Source: an uncultured Litoreibacter sp. (GTDB lineage: Bacteria > Pseudomonadota > Alphaproteobacteria > Rhodobacterales > Rhodobacteraceae). Taken from it: DNA of 64,000 bases. A program made the translations under genes and the position numbers. The notes under the pieces were generated by a model. The model saw only the letters and a program-made list of their open reading frames with translations, searched no databases and was not told the origin of the DNA. Positions 33,094 to 41,663 of the stretch are shown here, in pieces. Where the stretch lies: positions 248,001 to 312,000 of the forward strand of contig CANLQL010000002.1 in the NCBI GenBank assembly GCA_947493265.1. The letters run 5' to 3'. How positions within the stretch are numbered: the stretch's first letter is position 1; each line of letters begins with the position of its first letter.

Positions 33094-34305
33094 TCAGAGG
33101 ATTTTTAACTCTGGCACTGCCGTAACGAATTTGGTGTCCTTGAGCCAATCAAGCGACTGCGTGATTTCCGTGACGATGTTCCAGGGAAAGACCACGATAT
33201 AGTCGGGCTGCGTGCTGCGCAATTTGTCGGGTGCCAGGATCGGGATATGACTGCCCGGCAGGAACTTCCCAATTTTCAGCTCGGCGGCGTCACAGACAAA
33301 TTCGACCAGGTCCGGCCCGACGCCCGCGAAGTTGAGAAGGGTATTCCCCTTTGCTGCCGCCCCGTATCCGGCGACCGATTTTCCATCCGCTTTGGCTTTG
33401 TGCAGGAATTCCAGAAAGCTGTCGCGCACGGCTTCGGCCTTGGCCTGAAATCCACGGTAAAAATCGTCCTGGTCCATCCCGTGAGAGGCTTCAAGCGTGC
33501 GCAATCTTTCAACGGCGGGGGTTTCGGAGTGTTTTGCGTCTTGCAAACAAGCATAAATCCGCAAACTGCCCCCATGGGTTGGCAATTGTTCAACGTCGAA
33601 GACCCGTAATCCGGCCGCCGCCAGAATCCGTTCTGCTGAGAGAAGCGAGATATAGGAGAAATGTTCGTGATAGACCGTGTCGAACTGGTTTTCGAGCACG
33701 AGGTTCATCAGGTGCGGAAACTCCAAAGTCACAACGCCTTGCGGCTTCAGGCAGGTGGCTAGCCCCTTTGAAAAGTCATTTATATCAGGGACATGCGCGA
33801 AAACGTTGTTGCCTGCCACCAGATCAGATTTCGGCAAGCTCTTGGCGAGTTCTTCCCCAAAAAAGTCTTCGATGACATCAATACCAAGCTCTGTCGCGAC
33901 GCGCGCGGTGGAATGGGTCGGCTCGATCCCAAGGCATGGGATGCCAGCCTGTTTGAAGTTGCGCAGCAGGTAGCCGTCATTGGATGCGACCTCAATCACA
34001 TGGCTGTTTTCCGAAAGCGCGAAGCGTTCAGTTACGGCATCACAATAGCGTTTCGCATGTGCCAGCCAAGACGCAGAGGTGGAGGAGAAATAGGCATAGT
34101 CTTCGGTGAAAAGGGCTTCTCCGGACGAAAAGTCCTCGGTCTGGACCAAGCGGCAATTCTGGCAGGCAAACAGGCGAAGCGGGAACGTCGTTTCAGGCTG
34201 ATCCAAGGCCTCGGCCCGCAAGTAATTGTTCGAAGGCGGTGCAGTGCCCAGGTCGAGGAACGGCATGGTCTGGTTCGACCCGCAATGGCGACAAGTGTTA
34301 GTCAT
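33094..34305 (-). CDS. NDP-hexose C-methyltransferase (TylC3-type)
   Basis: A 403-residue SAM-dependent methyltransferase with the three-part TylC3-type layout. The N-terminal zinc finger is CRHCGS with CQNCRLVQ (~residues 5-50). The Rossmann SAM domain has VIEVASNDGYLLRNFKQAGI (~100-120), a loop NNVFAHVPD and YHEHFSYIS with the conserved His-Glu-His. The C-terminal domain has KSVAGYGAAAKGNTLLN. Such enzymes add a methyl group to C3 of 4-keto-6-deoxy sugars. It overlaps the rfbC-like gene by 4 bp, so its substrate is probably the CDP-4-keto-6-deoxyhexose made by RfbFG. Confidence 0.88.
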   Translation of the reverse strand: MTNTCRHCGSNQTMPFLDLGTAPPSNNYLRAEALDQPETTFPLRLFACQNCRLVQTEDFSSGEALFTEDYAYFSSTSASWLAHAKRYCDAVTERFALSENSHVIEVASNDGYLLRNFKQAGIPCLGIEPTHSTARVATELGIDVIEDFFGEELAKSLPKSDLVAGNNVFAHVPDINDFSKGLATCLKPQGVVTLEFPHLMNLVLENQFDTVYHEHFSYISLLSAERILAAAGLRVFDVEQLPTHGGSLRIYACLQDAKHSETPAVERLRTLEASHGMDQDDFYRGFQAKAEAVRDSFLEFLHKAKADGKSVAGYGAAAKGNTLLNFAGVGPDLVEFVCDAAELKIGKFLPGSHIPILAPDKLRSTQPDYIVVFPWNIVTEITQSLDWLKDTKFVTAVPELKIL

Positions 34306-34844
34306 AGAGGGACGATGTCCTGCAAATTGGGAAGGTTTTGGTCACGCTCAGACATCACACCGACGGGCAGGGGCCAATCGATGTTCAGTGTTGGATCAAG
34401 CGGGGTTACACCGCCTTCCAGATCCGGTGCGTAAGGTTCAGAATGGCAGTAGTGCAACGTCGCGGCGTCGCTGAGCGTCTGGAAGCCATGCGCAACACCT
34501 TCAGGGATGTAGACCGCGTTCCCGACCTCTGCTGACAGGGTGATCCCGACCCAGTGTCCGAAACTGGCAGAGCCCGCCCGCAGATCAACGGCAACGTCGA
34601 AAACTGAGCCTTCGGTGGCCCGGATCAGCTTGGCCTCGGCCTTTGGGGCGCGTTGGAAATGTAGACCGCGCACAGCACCACGAGAATTGGTCTGCGACAT
34701 ATTCATTTGCGACCACGTGGTTTTCAGGCCGTTCTGGGCAAAGATATCTGCGCAGAATGTGCGGGCAAATGCACCGCGTGCGTCCGAATGCAGCGTCAGC
34801 TGAACCTCATACAAGCCATCGATTTTTTGCGGGATCAGTTTCAC
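34302..34844 (-). CDS. RmlC-type sugar 3,5-epimerase (or 5-epimerase)
   Basis: A 180-residue cupin of the dTDP-4-dehydrorhamnose 3,5-epimerase family: HSDARGAFARTF, NMSQTNSRGAVRGLHFQ (catalytic His in GLHFQ), FDVAVDLRAGSASFG, YIPEGVAHGFQTLSD, LHYCHSEPYAP (catalytic Tyr area). Although the fold is that of RmlC, the neighbours are CDP-sugar enzymes, so it probably epimerises CDP-4-keto-6-deoxyglucose at C3 and/or C5. It overlaps both neighbours by 4 bp. It is the usual length for the family. Confidence 0.88.
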   Translation of the reverse strand: MKLIPQKIDGLYEVQLTLHSDARGAFARTFCADIFAQNGLKTTWSQMNMSQTNSRGAVRGLHFQRAPKAEAKLIRATEGSVFDVAVDLRAGSASFGHWVGITLSAEVGNAVYIPEGVAHGFQTLSDAATLHYCHSEPYAPDLEGGVTPLDPTLNIDWPLPVGVMSERDQNLPNLQDIVPL

Positions 34845-35887
34845 GCGGCCTCATAGTCTTTCAATTGGTTCAAGGTAACATCGCGCGCTGGGCGGCCATC
34901 TGCGACGGCTTTGTACCAGTTCATGGTTTGCGTCACGCTTTGTTCGAACCCCCATTTTGCGTCATGGCCCAGAAGGGTTTGCGCTTTCTCGGTGGCCAAT
35001 GTCAAAACCCGCGCTTCATGTACCGCGGATGCATCGCCAGAGATATCTTTCCAACTGCCGGGCCAGGTTTTCAGCGCAGTTTCGACGACGTCGCGGACGC
35101 TTCTGACACCTTCCGCTGTTGGGCCGAAATTGAATTGGCTGGCAAGATTCACGTCGCTGGATGTAAAGAGGTTTTCCGCAAGTGTCATGTAGCCGCGCAA
35201 GGGTTCCAGCACATGTTGCCAAGGCCGGATGGCATCGGGGTTGCGCACGTCGATGGGGCGGCCATCGGCCAGCGCACGGGCGATATCAGGGACGATCCGG
35301 TTTTTCGCCCAATCGCCGCCGCCAATGACGTTGCCTGCGCGGGCGGACGCCATGCGAATATCGGTGTCATGAAAAAACGATTTGCGCCAGCTTTCAACGG
35401 CGATCTCCATGGCTGCTTTGCTGGAGCTATAAGGGTCGTGCCCCCCAAGCGGGTCGGTTTCAACAAACGGTTGGGCGCTGTCGTCGTTTGCGTAGACTTT
35501 ATCGGTTGTGACCATGACGACGGCGCGCGGCCCCGACAGATTTCGCAGGGCTTCCATCACATGCAGTGATCCAAGAACATTGGTCGTCCAGGTCGCCACA
35601 GGTGCCTCATAGGCTTGGAGAACCAGCGATTGTGCGGCCATGTGGAAAATAATCTCAGGGTTCGTGTCGGCGACGACTTTGGTCATCATCCCAGGGGCGC
35701 AGATGTCGCCAATGTGGTGGGACAAACGGGTTTCAAGATCAAGCGCGCCGAAAAACGGGCTTTCGGGCTCAAGCGCGACACCTGTGACTTTCGCCCCAAG
35801 CTCTGTCAGCCAGAGCGACAGCCACGATCCTTTGAAACCGGTATGCCCGGTGATCAGGACACGTTTCCCCCGCCAAAACTCACTCAT
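34841..35887 (-). CDS. rfbG: CDP-glucose 4,6-dehydratase
   Basis: A 348-residue extended SDR. The start at 35887 overlaps the rfbF stop by 4 bp (ATGA). GHTGFKGSWLSLWLTELG at residues ~12-29 and HMAAQSLVLQAYEAPVATW are the RfbG signatures. The active site holds Thr in VTTDKVYAND, and Tyr-Lys in PYSSSKAAME. It converts CDP-glucose to CDP-4-keto-6-deoxyglucose. It is directly preceded by the cytidylyltransferase, which supplies the substrate. Confidence 0.93.
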   Translation of the reverse strand: MSEFWRGKRVLITGHTGFKGSWLSLWLTELGAKVTGVALEPESPFFGALDLETRLSHHIGDICAPGMMTKVVADTNPEIIFHMAAQSLVLQAYEAPVATWTTNVLGSLHVMEALRNLSGPRAVVMVTTDKVYANDDSAQPFVETDPLGGHDPYSSSKAAMEIAVESWRKSFFHDTDIRMASARAGNVIGGGDWAKNRIVPDIARALADGRPIDVRNPDAIRPWQHVLEPLRGYMTLAENLFTSSDVNLASQFNFGPTAEGVRSVRDVVETALKTWPGSWKDISGDASAVHEARVLTLATEKAQTLLGHDAKWGFEQSVTQTMNWYKAVADGRPARDVTLNQLKDYEAA

Positions 35888-36651
35888 TCCCAAATTTTCC
35901 AAGGGGCCTTTCCGGACTGCCAAAGCGCTTCAAGCTGCGTGCGATCGCGCATGGTATCCATCGGTGCCCAGAAGCCGTAATGTTTGTACACGGCGAGTTG
36001 GTTTTTAGCGCTAAGCTGTTCAAGCGGTGTGCGTTCCCAGCTTGTGTCATCGCCCTCGATTAACTCAAGCACTTCAGGTTCGCAGACAAAGTACCCAGCA
36101 TTTACCCAATTGCCGTCGCCCTCAGGCTTTTCGCTGAACCGCGTGACCAGATTTCCGTCGATTTCCAAAACACCGAAACGGGCGGCGGGTTGCGAGGCTG
36201 TCAATGTCGCCGAACGACCATTTTCCTTGTGAAATGCAACGACCTTAGCGATGTCCACATCAGATACCCCGTCGCCATATGTCATGCAAAACGTGCCGTC
36301 GACATAATCCGCGATCCGCTTCAGCCGCCCGCCGGTTTGAGTTTTTGGCCCTGTATCAACAAGCGTGACTTTCCACGGCTCCGCGTAGCGGTTGTGAATT
36401 TCCACGTCATTGGTGCGCAGATCAAATGTCACATCGGCGGTGTGCAGGGAGTAATTGGCGAAGTACTCCTTAATCATATAGCCTTTGTACCCGCAGCAGA
36501 TGACAAAATCGGTGATGCCGTGGCTGCCATAGGTCTTCATGATGTGCCACAGGATCGGCAGGCCGCCGATTTCGATCATTGGCTTCGGACGGAGATGAGA
36601 TTCTTCGCTGATCCGGGTCCCCAGACCCCCTGCAAGGATGACGGCTTTCAA
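35884..36651 (-). CDS. rfbF: Glucose-1-phosphate cytidylyltransferase
   Basis: A 255-residue nucleotidyltransferase that makes CDP-glucose. The start is a TTG at 36651 with GGAG 8 bp upstream; the next residues KAVILAGGLGTRISEESHLR are the expected N-terminus of RfbF, so no other start is credible. PKPMIEIGGLPILWHIMK follows (nucleotide and sugar binding). TYGDGVSDVDIAKVVAFHK holds the metal-binding Asp, and the end (TPLEQLSAKNQLAVYKHYGFWAPMDTMRD, split by helices) is standard. The length is normal. It is the first gene of the long glycan operon. Confidence 0.93.
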   Translation of the reverse strand: MKAVILAGGLGTRISEESHLRPKPMIEIGGLPILWHIMKTYGSHGITDFVICCGYKGYMIKEYFANYSLHTADVTFDLRTNDVEIHNRYAEPWKVTLVDTGPKTQTGGRLKRIADYVDGTFCMTYGDGVSDVDIAKVVAFHKENGRSATLTASQPAARFGVLEIDGNLVTRFSEKPEGDGNWVNAGYFVCEPEVLELIEGDDTSWERTPLEQLSAKNQLAVYKHYGFWAPMDTMRDRTQLEALWQSGKAPWKIWE

Positions 36652-36932
36652 AATAGTGCTCCAAAAGATCCAGCGCTGAAATCTGGTTTCAAATGTCCAA
36701 TACGCCCGGCGATGCGACCACACGTTGCTAAGTGCAGTATTAGAGAAGGATTTGAACAGGGGAAACCTTTGATAAGGCGTTCCGGCTGAAAATGGCCGTG
36801 AACTTCGGCTTAAATGGGTGATCTATCCCTACGACCGCGCCTGTTTTGAACTTGTAGAAAACGACGATGCACGTGGGGCGTTGATCTGCTAGCACTGACC
36901 CCTGGAACACCTAGATTGTAAGAGGCCTCACA

Positions 36933-38027
36933 ATGACTATTCCCAAAACGATGAAGGCCGTAGTTTTGACCGGTCATGGCGGGCCAGAGGTTTTGGAATT
37001 GCGCGACAACTGGCCTGTCCCCACACCGTCTGCGGGCCAGGTTTTGATCAAAGTTGGGGCCTGCGGCATGAACAACACGGACGTCAACACCCGGGTCGGC
37101 TGGTATTCGAAAGCCGTCACGGAAGCGACAAGCGATGACGGGTATGACGCGCTAAATGACGAAGACCCCGCATGGGGTGGTTCCCCGATTGCGTTCCCAC
37201 GTATTCAAGGTGCAGACGCAGTTGGACGCGTTGTTGCGTTGGGGGAGAATGTCCCCCGCGAGTTGATGGGCGCACGCGTGATGCTTGATTGTTGGCTACG
37301 GGATTGGGACGATCCGTTGAACAGGGACAAAACCGGGTATTTCGGATCAGAATGTGACGGTGGTTTCGCTGAATACACGATTGCTGATCATCGCAATGTC
37401 GGCGTGATTGACAGCGTGTTGAGTGACGCGGAACTTGCAACGTTTTCATGCTCTTACTCCACAGCGGAAGGAATGTTGTCGCGGGCCGGTGTCGGGGGTG
37501 AAGACACGGTTTTGGTGACTGGCGCTTCGGGTGGCGTGGGGTCAGCGCTTGTTCAACTGGCGAAACGGCGCGGTGCGCGTGTTGTTTGCCTGTCAAGTGA
37601 AGCCAAGCATGACCAGCTTGCCACGCTGGGCCCAGATGCGATCTTGCCGCGCGCACCAGATGACTTGCAGGCCGCACTTCAGGCAGCAATTGGCCAGAAG
37701 ACGGTCGGCGTCGTTGCTGATATTGTTGGCGGGCCTTATTTCGGCTCTCTGATTGATGTTCTGGAGCGGGGCGGTCGTTATACCTGTTCCGGGGCTATTG
37801 CCGGTCCGATTGTCGAACTTGATTTGCGCACGTTCTACTTGCGCGATCTGACCTTTACCGGGTCCACCGTCATTCCGCCGCAGATATTCCGCGACCTCGT
37901 GGGATATATTGAGCGGGGCGAGATAAAGCCGATGCTGGCCCAATCCTTCCCACTAGAAGACTTTCATGCAGGCCAAGCGAAATTCATCGAGAAAACCCAT
38001 ACGGGCAACATCGTGGTCGTGCCCTAG
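36933..38027 (+). CDS. Zinc-binding-type MDR alcohol dehydrogenase/quinone oxidoreductase
   Basis: A 364-residue medium-chain dehydrogenase. GGPEVLELRDNWPVPTPSAGQVLIKVGACGMNNTDVNTR is the GroES-like start (read in two parts), then a long insert with two Trp-rich segments around residues 70-130 typical of the FAD-independent 'alcohol dehydrogenase family protein' subgroup of COG0604. The cofactor motif is VTGASGGVGSALVQLAKRRG. The start at 36933 follows AAGAGG. The substrate is unknown. It is divergent from the rfbF operon and upstream of the sugar kinase. Confidence 0.83.
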   Translation: MTIPKTMKAVVLTGHGGPEVLELRDNWPVPTPSAGQVLIKVGACGMNNTDVNTRVGWYSKAVTEATSDDGYDALNDEDPAWGGSPIAFPRIQGADAVGRVVALGENVPRELMGARVMLDCWLRDWDDPLNRDKTGYFGSECDGGFAEYTIADHRNVGVIDSVLSDAELATFSCSYSTAEGMLSRAGVGGEDTVLVTGASGGVGSALVQLAKRRGARVVCLSSEAKHDQLATLGPDAILPRAPDDLQAALQAAIGQKTVGVVADIVGGPYFGSLIDVLERGGRYTCSGAIAGPIVELDLRTFYLRDLTFTGSTVIPPQIFRDLVGYIERGEIKPMLAQSFPLEDFHAGQAKFIEKTHTGNIVVVP

Positions 38028-38244
38028 CTGGCAACATTCTTCGCAGCGATATCTTTCCGCCAATCCCTGAACAAAAAACGTCGCAATTTTTTGCCAAAAC
38101 CGTGGATTTGCTCAGCAGGGCTTGGAAATGGTCAGATTGCTGTTGAATATCGCCGTTTTCTGGGGCGTATAGCATGAAACTGCCATATTTCTCTGGAATG
38201 ACCCGATTTCGGGCTCCTTTCTGGCCGACCAAAAGGATGCATGC

Positions 38245-39177
38245 GTGATATTTTGTTGTGGCGAAGCTCTGATTGATATGATCCCGGCGCAAACAGCGGA
38301 TGGGCAAAACAGTTTTGTGCCGCACGCAGGTGGCGCTGTGTTCAACACCGCCATTGCGTTGGGCCGGCTTGACGTCCCGACAGGTTTCATTTCGGGCATT
38401 TCACGCGATCTGCTTGGCGACATACTGACGGACGCGCTTGCGCAAAGTCATGTCGACACGTCGCATGTGGTCTTATCTGATAAGCCGACGACGCTGGCGT
38501 TTGTGAAGCTGGACAACGGCCAGGCGAAATATTCGTTTTATGATGAAAACACAGCGGGGCGGATGCTTGATCCTGACAACTTGCCGGACTTACCGGCAGA
38601 TGTTTCCGCGCTCTATTTTGGGGGTATCAGCTTAATCAGTGAGCCTTGTGCCGAGTTTTATCTGGCGCTTGCTTTGCGCGAAGCGGGGCAGAAGGTCATC
38701 ATGGTCGACCCCAATATCCGAACCAGCTTTATCTCGGACGCGCCACGTTACCGAGCCCGGTTGGAGACGCTGATTGCAAAGACCGACATCTTAAAAGTTT
38801 CCGATGAGGATCTGGATTGGATTTTGCCCGGTTCAGAATCCCTAGATGAAAAAGCCGCGGCGATCCGGGCGAAGGGGCCTGAGATTGTGATCGTAACCCG
38901 TGGCAGCGAGGGGGCGAGTGCTTATTTCGCTGATGGCGCACGTGTCGATGTCGCAGCCCAAAAGGTGAAGGTCGCCGATACTGTCGGGGCCGGGGACACA
39001 TTTAACGCCGGTGTTTTAGCCAATCTTCACGCGGGTGGTGCATTGAACAAGCACGCGCTAAGCGATGTGTCTGCCGCGCAATTGGAAGCGGCATTGGCCT
39101 ATGGGGCAAAAGTTGCGGGCGTGACAGTGTCGCGCCACGGCGCGAACCCGCCTTGGGCCAACGAATTGAGCAACTGA
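38245..39177 (+). CDS. PfkB-family carbohydrate kinase (fructokinase-like)
   Basis: A 310-residue ribokinase-fold kinase. The GTG at 38245, behind AAAGGA, is taken as the start because IFCCGEALIDMIP is the family N-terminus. HAGGAVFNTAIALGRLDVPTGFISGISRD (read in two parts) is PfkB motif 1. VADTVGAGDTFNAGVLANLH is motif 2, with the catalytic Asp in GAGDTF. It resembles bacterial fructokinases, but ribose or 2-keto-3-deoxygluconate kinases are possible. It lies 39 bp upstream of glgP and may be read into the glycogen operon. Confidence 0.85.
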   Translation: MIFCCGEALIDMIPAQTADGQNSFVPHAGGAVFNTAIALGRLDVPTGFISGISRDLLGDILTDALAQSHVDTSHVVLSDKPTTLAFVKLDNGQAKYSFYDENTAGRMLDPDNLPDLPADVSALYFGGISLISEPCAEFYLALALREAGQKVIMVDPNIRTSFISDAPRYRARLETLIAKTDILKVSDEDLDWILPGSESLDEKAAAIRAKGPEIVIVTRGSEGASAYFADGARVDVAAQKVKVADTVGAGDTFNAGVLANLHAGGALNKHALSDVSAAQLEAALAYGAKVAGVTVSRHGANPPWANELSN

Positions 39178-39216
39178 ATTTGATTTTAACCGGGCCTTTG
39201 GTCCAGACGTGAACGG

Positions 39217-41622
39217 ATGAACATGCCAAGAGACCACGCACCGGAGCCGACGTCCGAGATTTTGCAGTCTGAAATCTTGAGACATCTCAAAACCTCGATC
39301 GGTAAAGATGAAGCAAATGCCACGCTTTATGATTGGCGCATGGCACTCTCGCTTGCTTTGCGTGATCTGGTTGTGGATCCGTGGTTTGCGTCCTCGCGCG
39401 CGTCCTATGAAGGCAAAAGCAAGCGGGTCTACTATCTGTCGATGGAATTTCTGATTGGGCGGCTGATTGAAGATGTCGCGATCAACCTTGGCGTTGAAGA
39501 TATCGCTCGGCAAGCGATTGAGAACCTTGGACAATCTTATGGCGACGTTGTCGCGGATGAGCCTGATGCCGCGCTGGGCAATGGCGGCCTTGGCCGGTTG
39601 GCAGCGTGCTTCATGGACAGTCTGTCAACACTCGCGATCCCGGCATATGGCTATGGCATCCGTTATGAGCACGGTCTTTTTGAGCAACATTTTGAAGACG
39701 GTCGGCAGGTTGAAACCGCTGAAGGTTGGCTGACGCAGCGCCATGCCTGGGAATTTGAACGCCCCGAGGTGTTTTATCCGATCGGATTTGGTGGCTATGT
39801 CAGCGGCTCAGACGGCAAAGCGGTCTGGCATCCCGATGAGACGATCATCGCCTCCGCTTATGATACGCCTGTTGTGGGCTGGAAGGGGCAGTGGGCCAAT
39901 ACGTTGCGGCTGTGGGCGGCGAAGCCTGTAAAGCTCTTTGATCTCGAAAGCTTCAATCGTGGCGACTATATCGGCGCGTCCGCGCCAGAGGCTTTGGCGC
40001 GGACAATCTCGCGGGTTCTGTATCCTGATGACACCACCGACATCGGCAAAGAGCTGCGGTTGAAGCAGGAATATTTCTTCACCGCTGCGTCGATCCAGGA
40101 TTTGCTGCGGCGGTTCCTGTCAAAAGGCGGCAAGCTGGAAGATCTGGCGGATCATGTGGCCATCCAGCTTAACGATACGCATCCGGCGATTGCAGGGCCC
40201 GAACTTGTGCGCCTGCTGGCAGATGTGCACGGCATGCCGATGGACAAGGCAATTGAAACCGCACGGGCGTGTCTGGGCTATACCAACCATACGTTGCTCC
40301 CAGAAGCGCTTGAGCGCTGGCCGGAAGGGCTGTTTGCGCGCATCCTGCCGCGCCATCACCGGATCATTGAGATGATTCAGGAAACGCATCTGTTTGTGAC
40401 CGGCAGCGGCATCCGCATTATCGAGCATGGCAACGTAAAGATGGGTGAATTGGCCTTCATCATGGGCCATCACGTCAATGGCGTGTCGGCTTTGCATACG
40501 GAACTGGTCAAAGAGACGGTGTTTTCCGATCTGCACAAGGCCTATCCGGAGAAGATCATTAACCAGACAAACGGGATCACGCCGCGCCGGTGGCTGTATT
40601 CCTGCAACCCGCCTTTGCGGCACCTGATCAATGACACGATTGGAACAGACTGGCCGGATCATCTGGACCAGCTGTCTCAGCTTCGTCTATACGCCGAGGA
40701 CAGTGCGTTCCGGGACGCGTTCCAAAAGGCCAAGTTGGACAATAAAATCCGGCTGGCGCAATGGTTGAAAGACCGCGACGGCAGCGTGATTGATCCGTCT
40801 GCAATGTATGATGTGCAGATCAAACGTATCCACGAATATAAGCGCCAATTGATGAACATTCTCGAAGCCATCGCGCTTTGGAATGACATCAAGGACAATC
40901 CCAATGGCAATTGGACCCCGCGGGTGAAATTGTTCGGCGGCAAGGCCGCACCGGGCTATGTGATGGCCAAATCCATCGTGCACCTGATCAATGATGTGGC
41001 CAAGCTGATCAACGCAGACCCAAAGACGCGGGACCTTCTACAGATCGTGTTTCCCGAGAACTACAACGTCTCAATGGCGGAAGTGCTGATCCCGGCCTCT
41101 GACCTGTCCGAACAGATCTCAACCGCGGGCAAAGAGGCGTCAGGAACCGGGAATATGAAGCTGTCGCTGAACGGTAGCCCGACGATTGGCACGCTGGACG
41201 GGGCCAATGTCGAGATTCGCGAACATGTCGGGGCTGATAACTTCTTCCTGTTCGGTTTGGACGCGGCCGAAGTGACTGAGCGTCGGACGGTCGACGGCTA
41301 TGCACGCGCCGCAATCACCGCGAGTCCGCGCTTGAAGCGCGTGTTGGGGCAAATTTCTGACGGCGTGTTTTCGCAGGGCGACAGGTACCGTTATGAAGGC
41401 ATCGTCCATAACCTTTATGAACATGATTACTTCATGGTCACGTGCGATTTTGACAGTTATTTCAAGGCACAACGGGATGTTGATGCGGCGTATCGAGATG
41501 TGGAAGGCTGGACGAAGATGGCCGTCCTGAACACGGCAGGCATGGGGTGGTTTTCGTCAGATCGCACCATTCTTGGCTATGCAAAAGATATTTGGGGTGC
41601 GACGTCGCTCAAGGATGGCTAG
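39217..41622 (+). CDS. glgP: Glycogen phosphorylase
   Basis: An 801-residue GT35 enzyme releasing glucose-1-phosphate from glycogen. GKSKRVYYLSMEFLIGRLIED near the N-terminus, ALGNGGLGRLAACFMDSLSTL, and the C-terminal PLP site EASGTGNMKLSLNGSPTIGTL (Lys in GNMKL), with DGANVEI after it, are all intact. The length is typical of the bacterial enzyme. It is the first gene of the glgP-B-C-A-X-malQ series. Confidence 0.95.
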   Translation: MNMPRDHAPEPTSEILQSEILRHLKTSIGKDEANATLYDWRMALSLALRDLVVDPWFASSRASYEGKSKRVYYLSMEFLIGRLIEDVAINLGVEDIARQAIENLGQSYGDVVADEPDAALGNGGLGRLAACFMDSLSTLAIPAYGYGIRYEHGLFEQHFEDGRQVETAEGWLTQRHAWEFERPEVFYPIGFGGYVSGSDGKAVWHPDETIIASAYDTPVVGWKGQWANTLRLWAAKPVKLFDLESFNRGDYIGASAPEALARTISRVLYPDDTTDIGKELRLKQEYFFTAASIQDLLRRFLSKGGKLEDLADHVAIQLNDTHPAIAGPELVRLLADVHGMPMDKAIETARACLGYTNHTLLPEALERWPEGLFARILPRHHRIIEMIQETHLFVTGSGIRIIEHGNVKMGELAFIMGHHVNGVSALHTELVKETVFSDLHKAYPEKIINQTNGITPRRWLYSCNPPLRHLINDTIGTDWPDHLDQLSQLRLYAEDSAFRDAFQKAKLDNKIRLAQWLKDRDGSVIDPSAMYDVQIKRIHEYKRQLMNILEAIALWNDIKDNPNGNWTPRVKLFGGKAAPGYVMAKSIVHLINDVAKLINADPKTRDLLQIVFPENYNVSMAEVLIPASDLSEQISTAGKEASGTGNMKLSLNGSPTIGTLDGANVEIREHVGADNFFLFGLDAAEVTERRTVDGYARAAITASPRLKRVLGQISDGVFSQGDRYRYEGIVHNLYEHDYFMVTCDFDSYFKAQRDVDAAYRDVEGWTKMAVLNTAGMGWFSSDRTILGYAKDIWGATSLKDG

Positions 41623-41663
41623 AGTGGTCTCATGAGCCCGGGGAGCCCCACAAATTGACGCGG

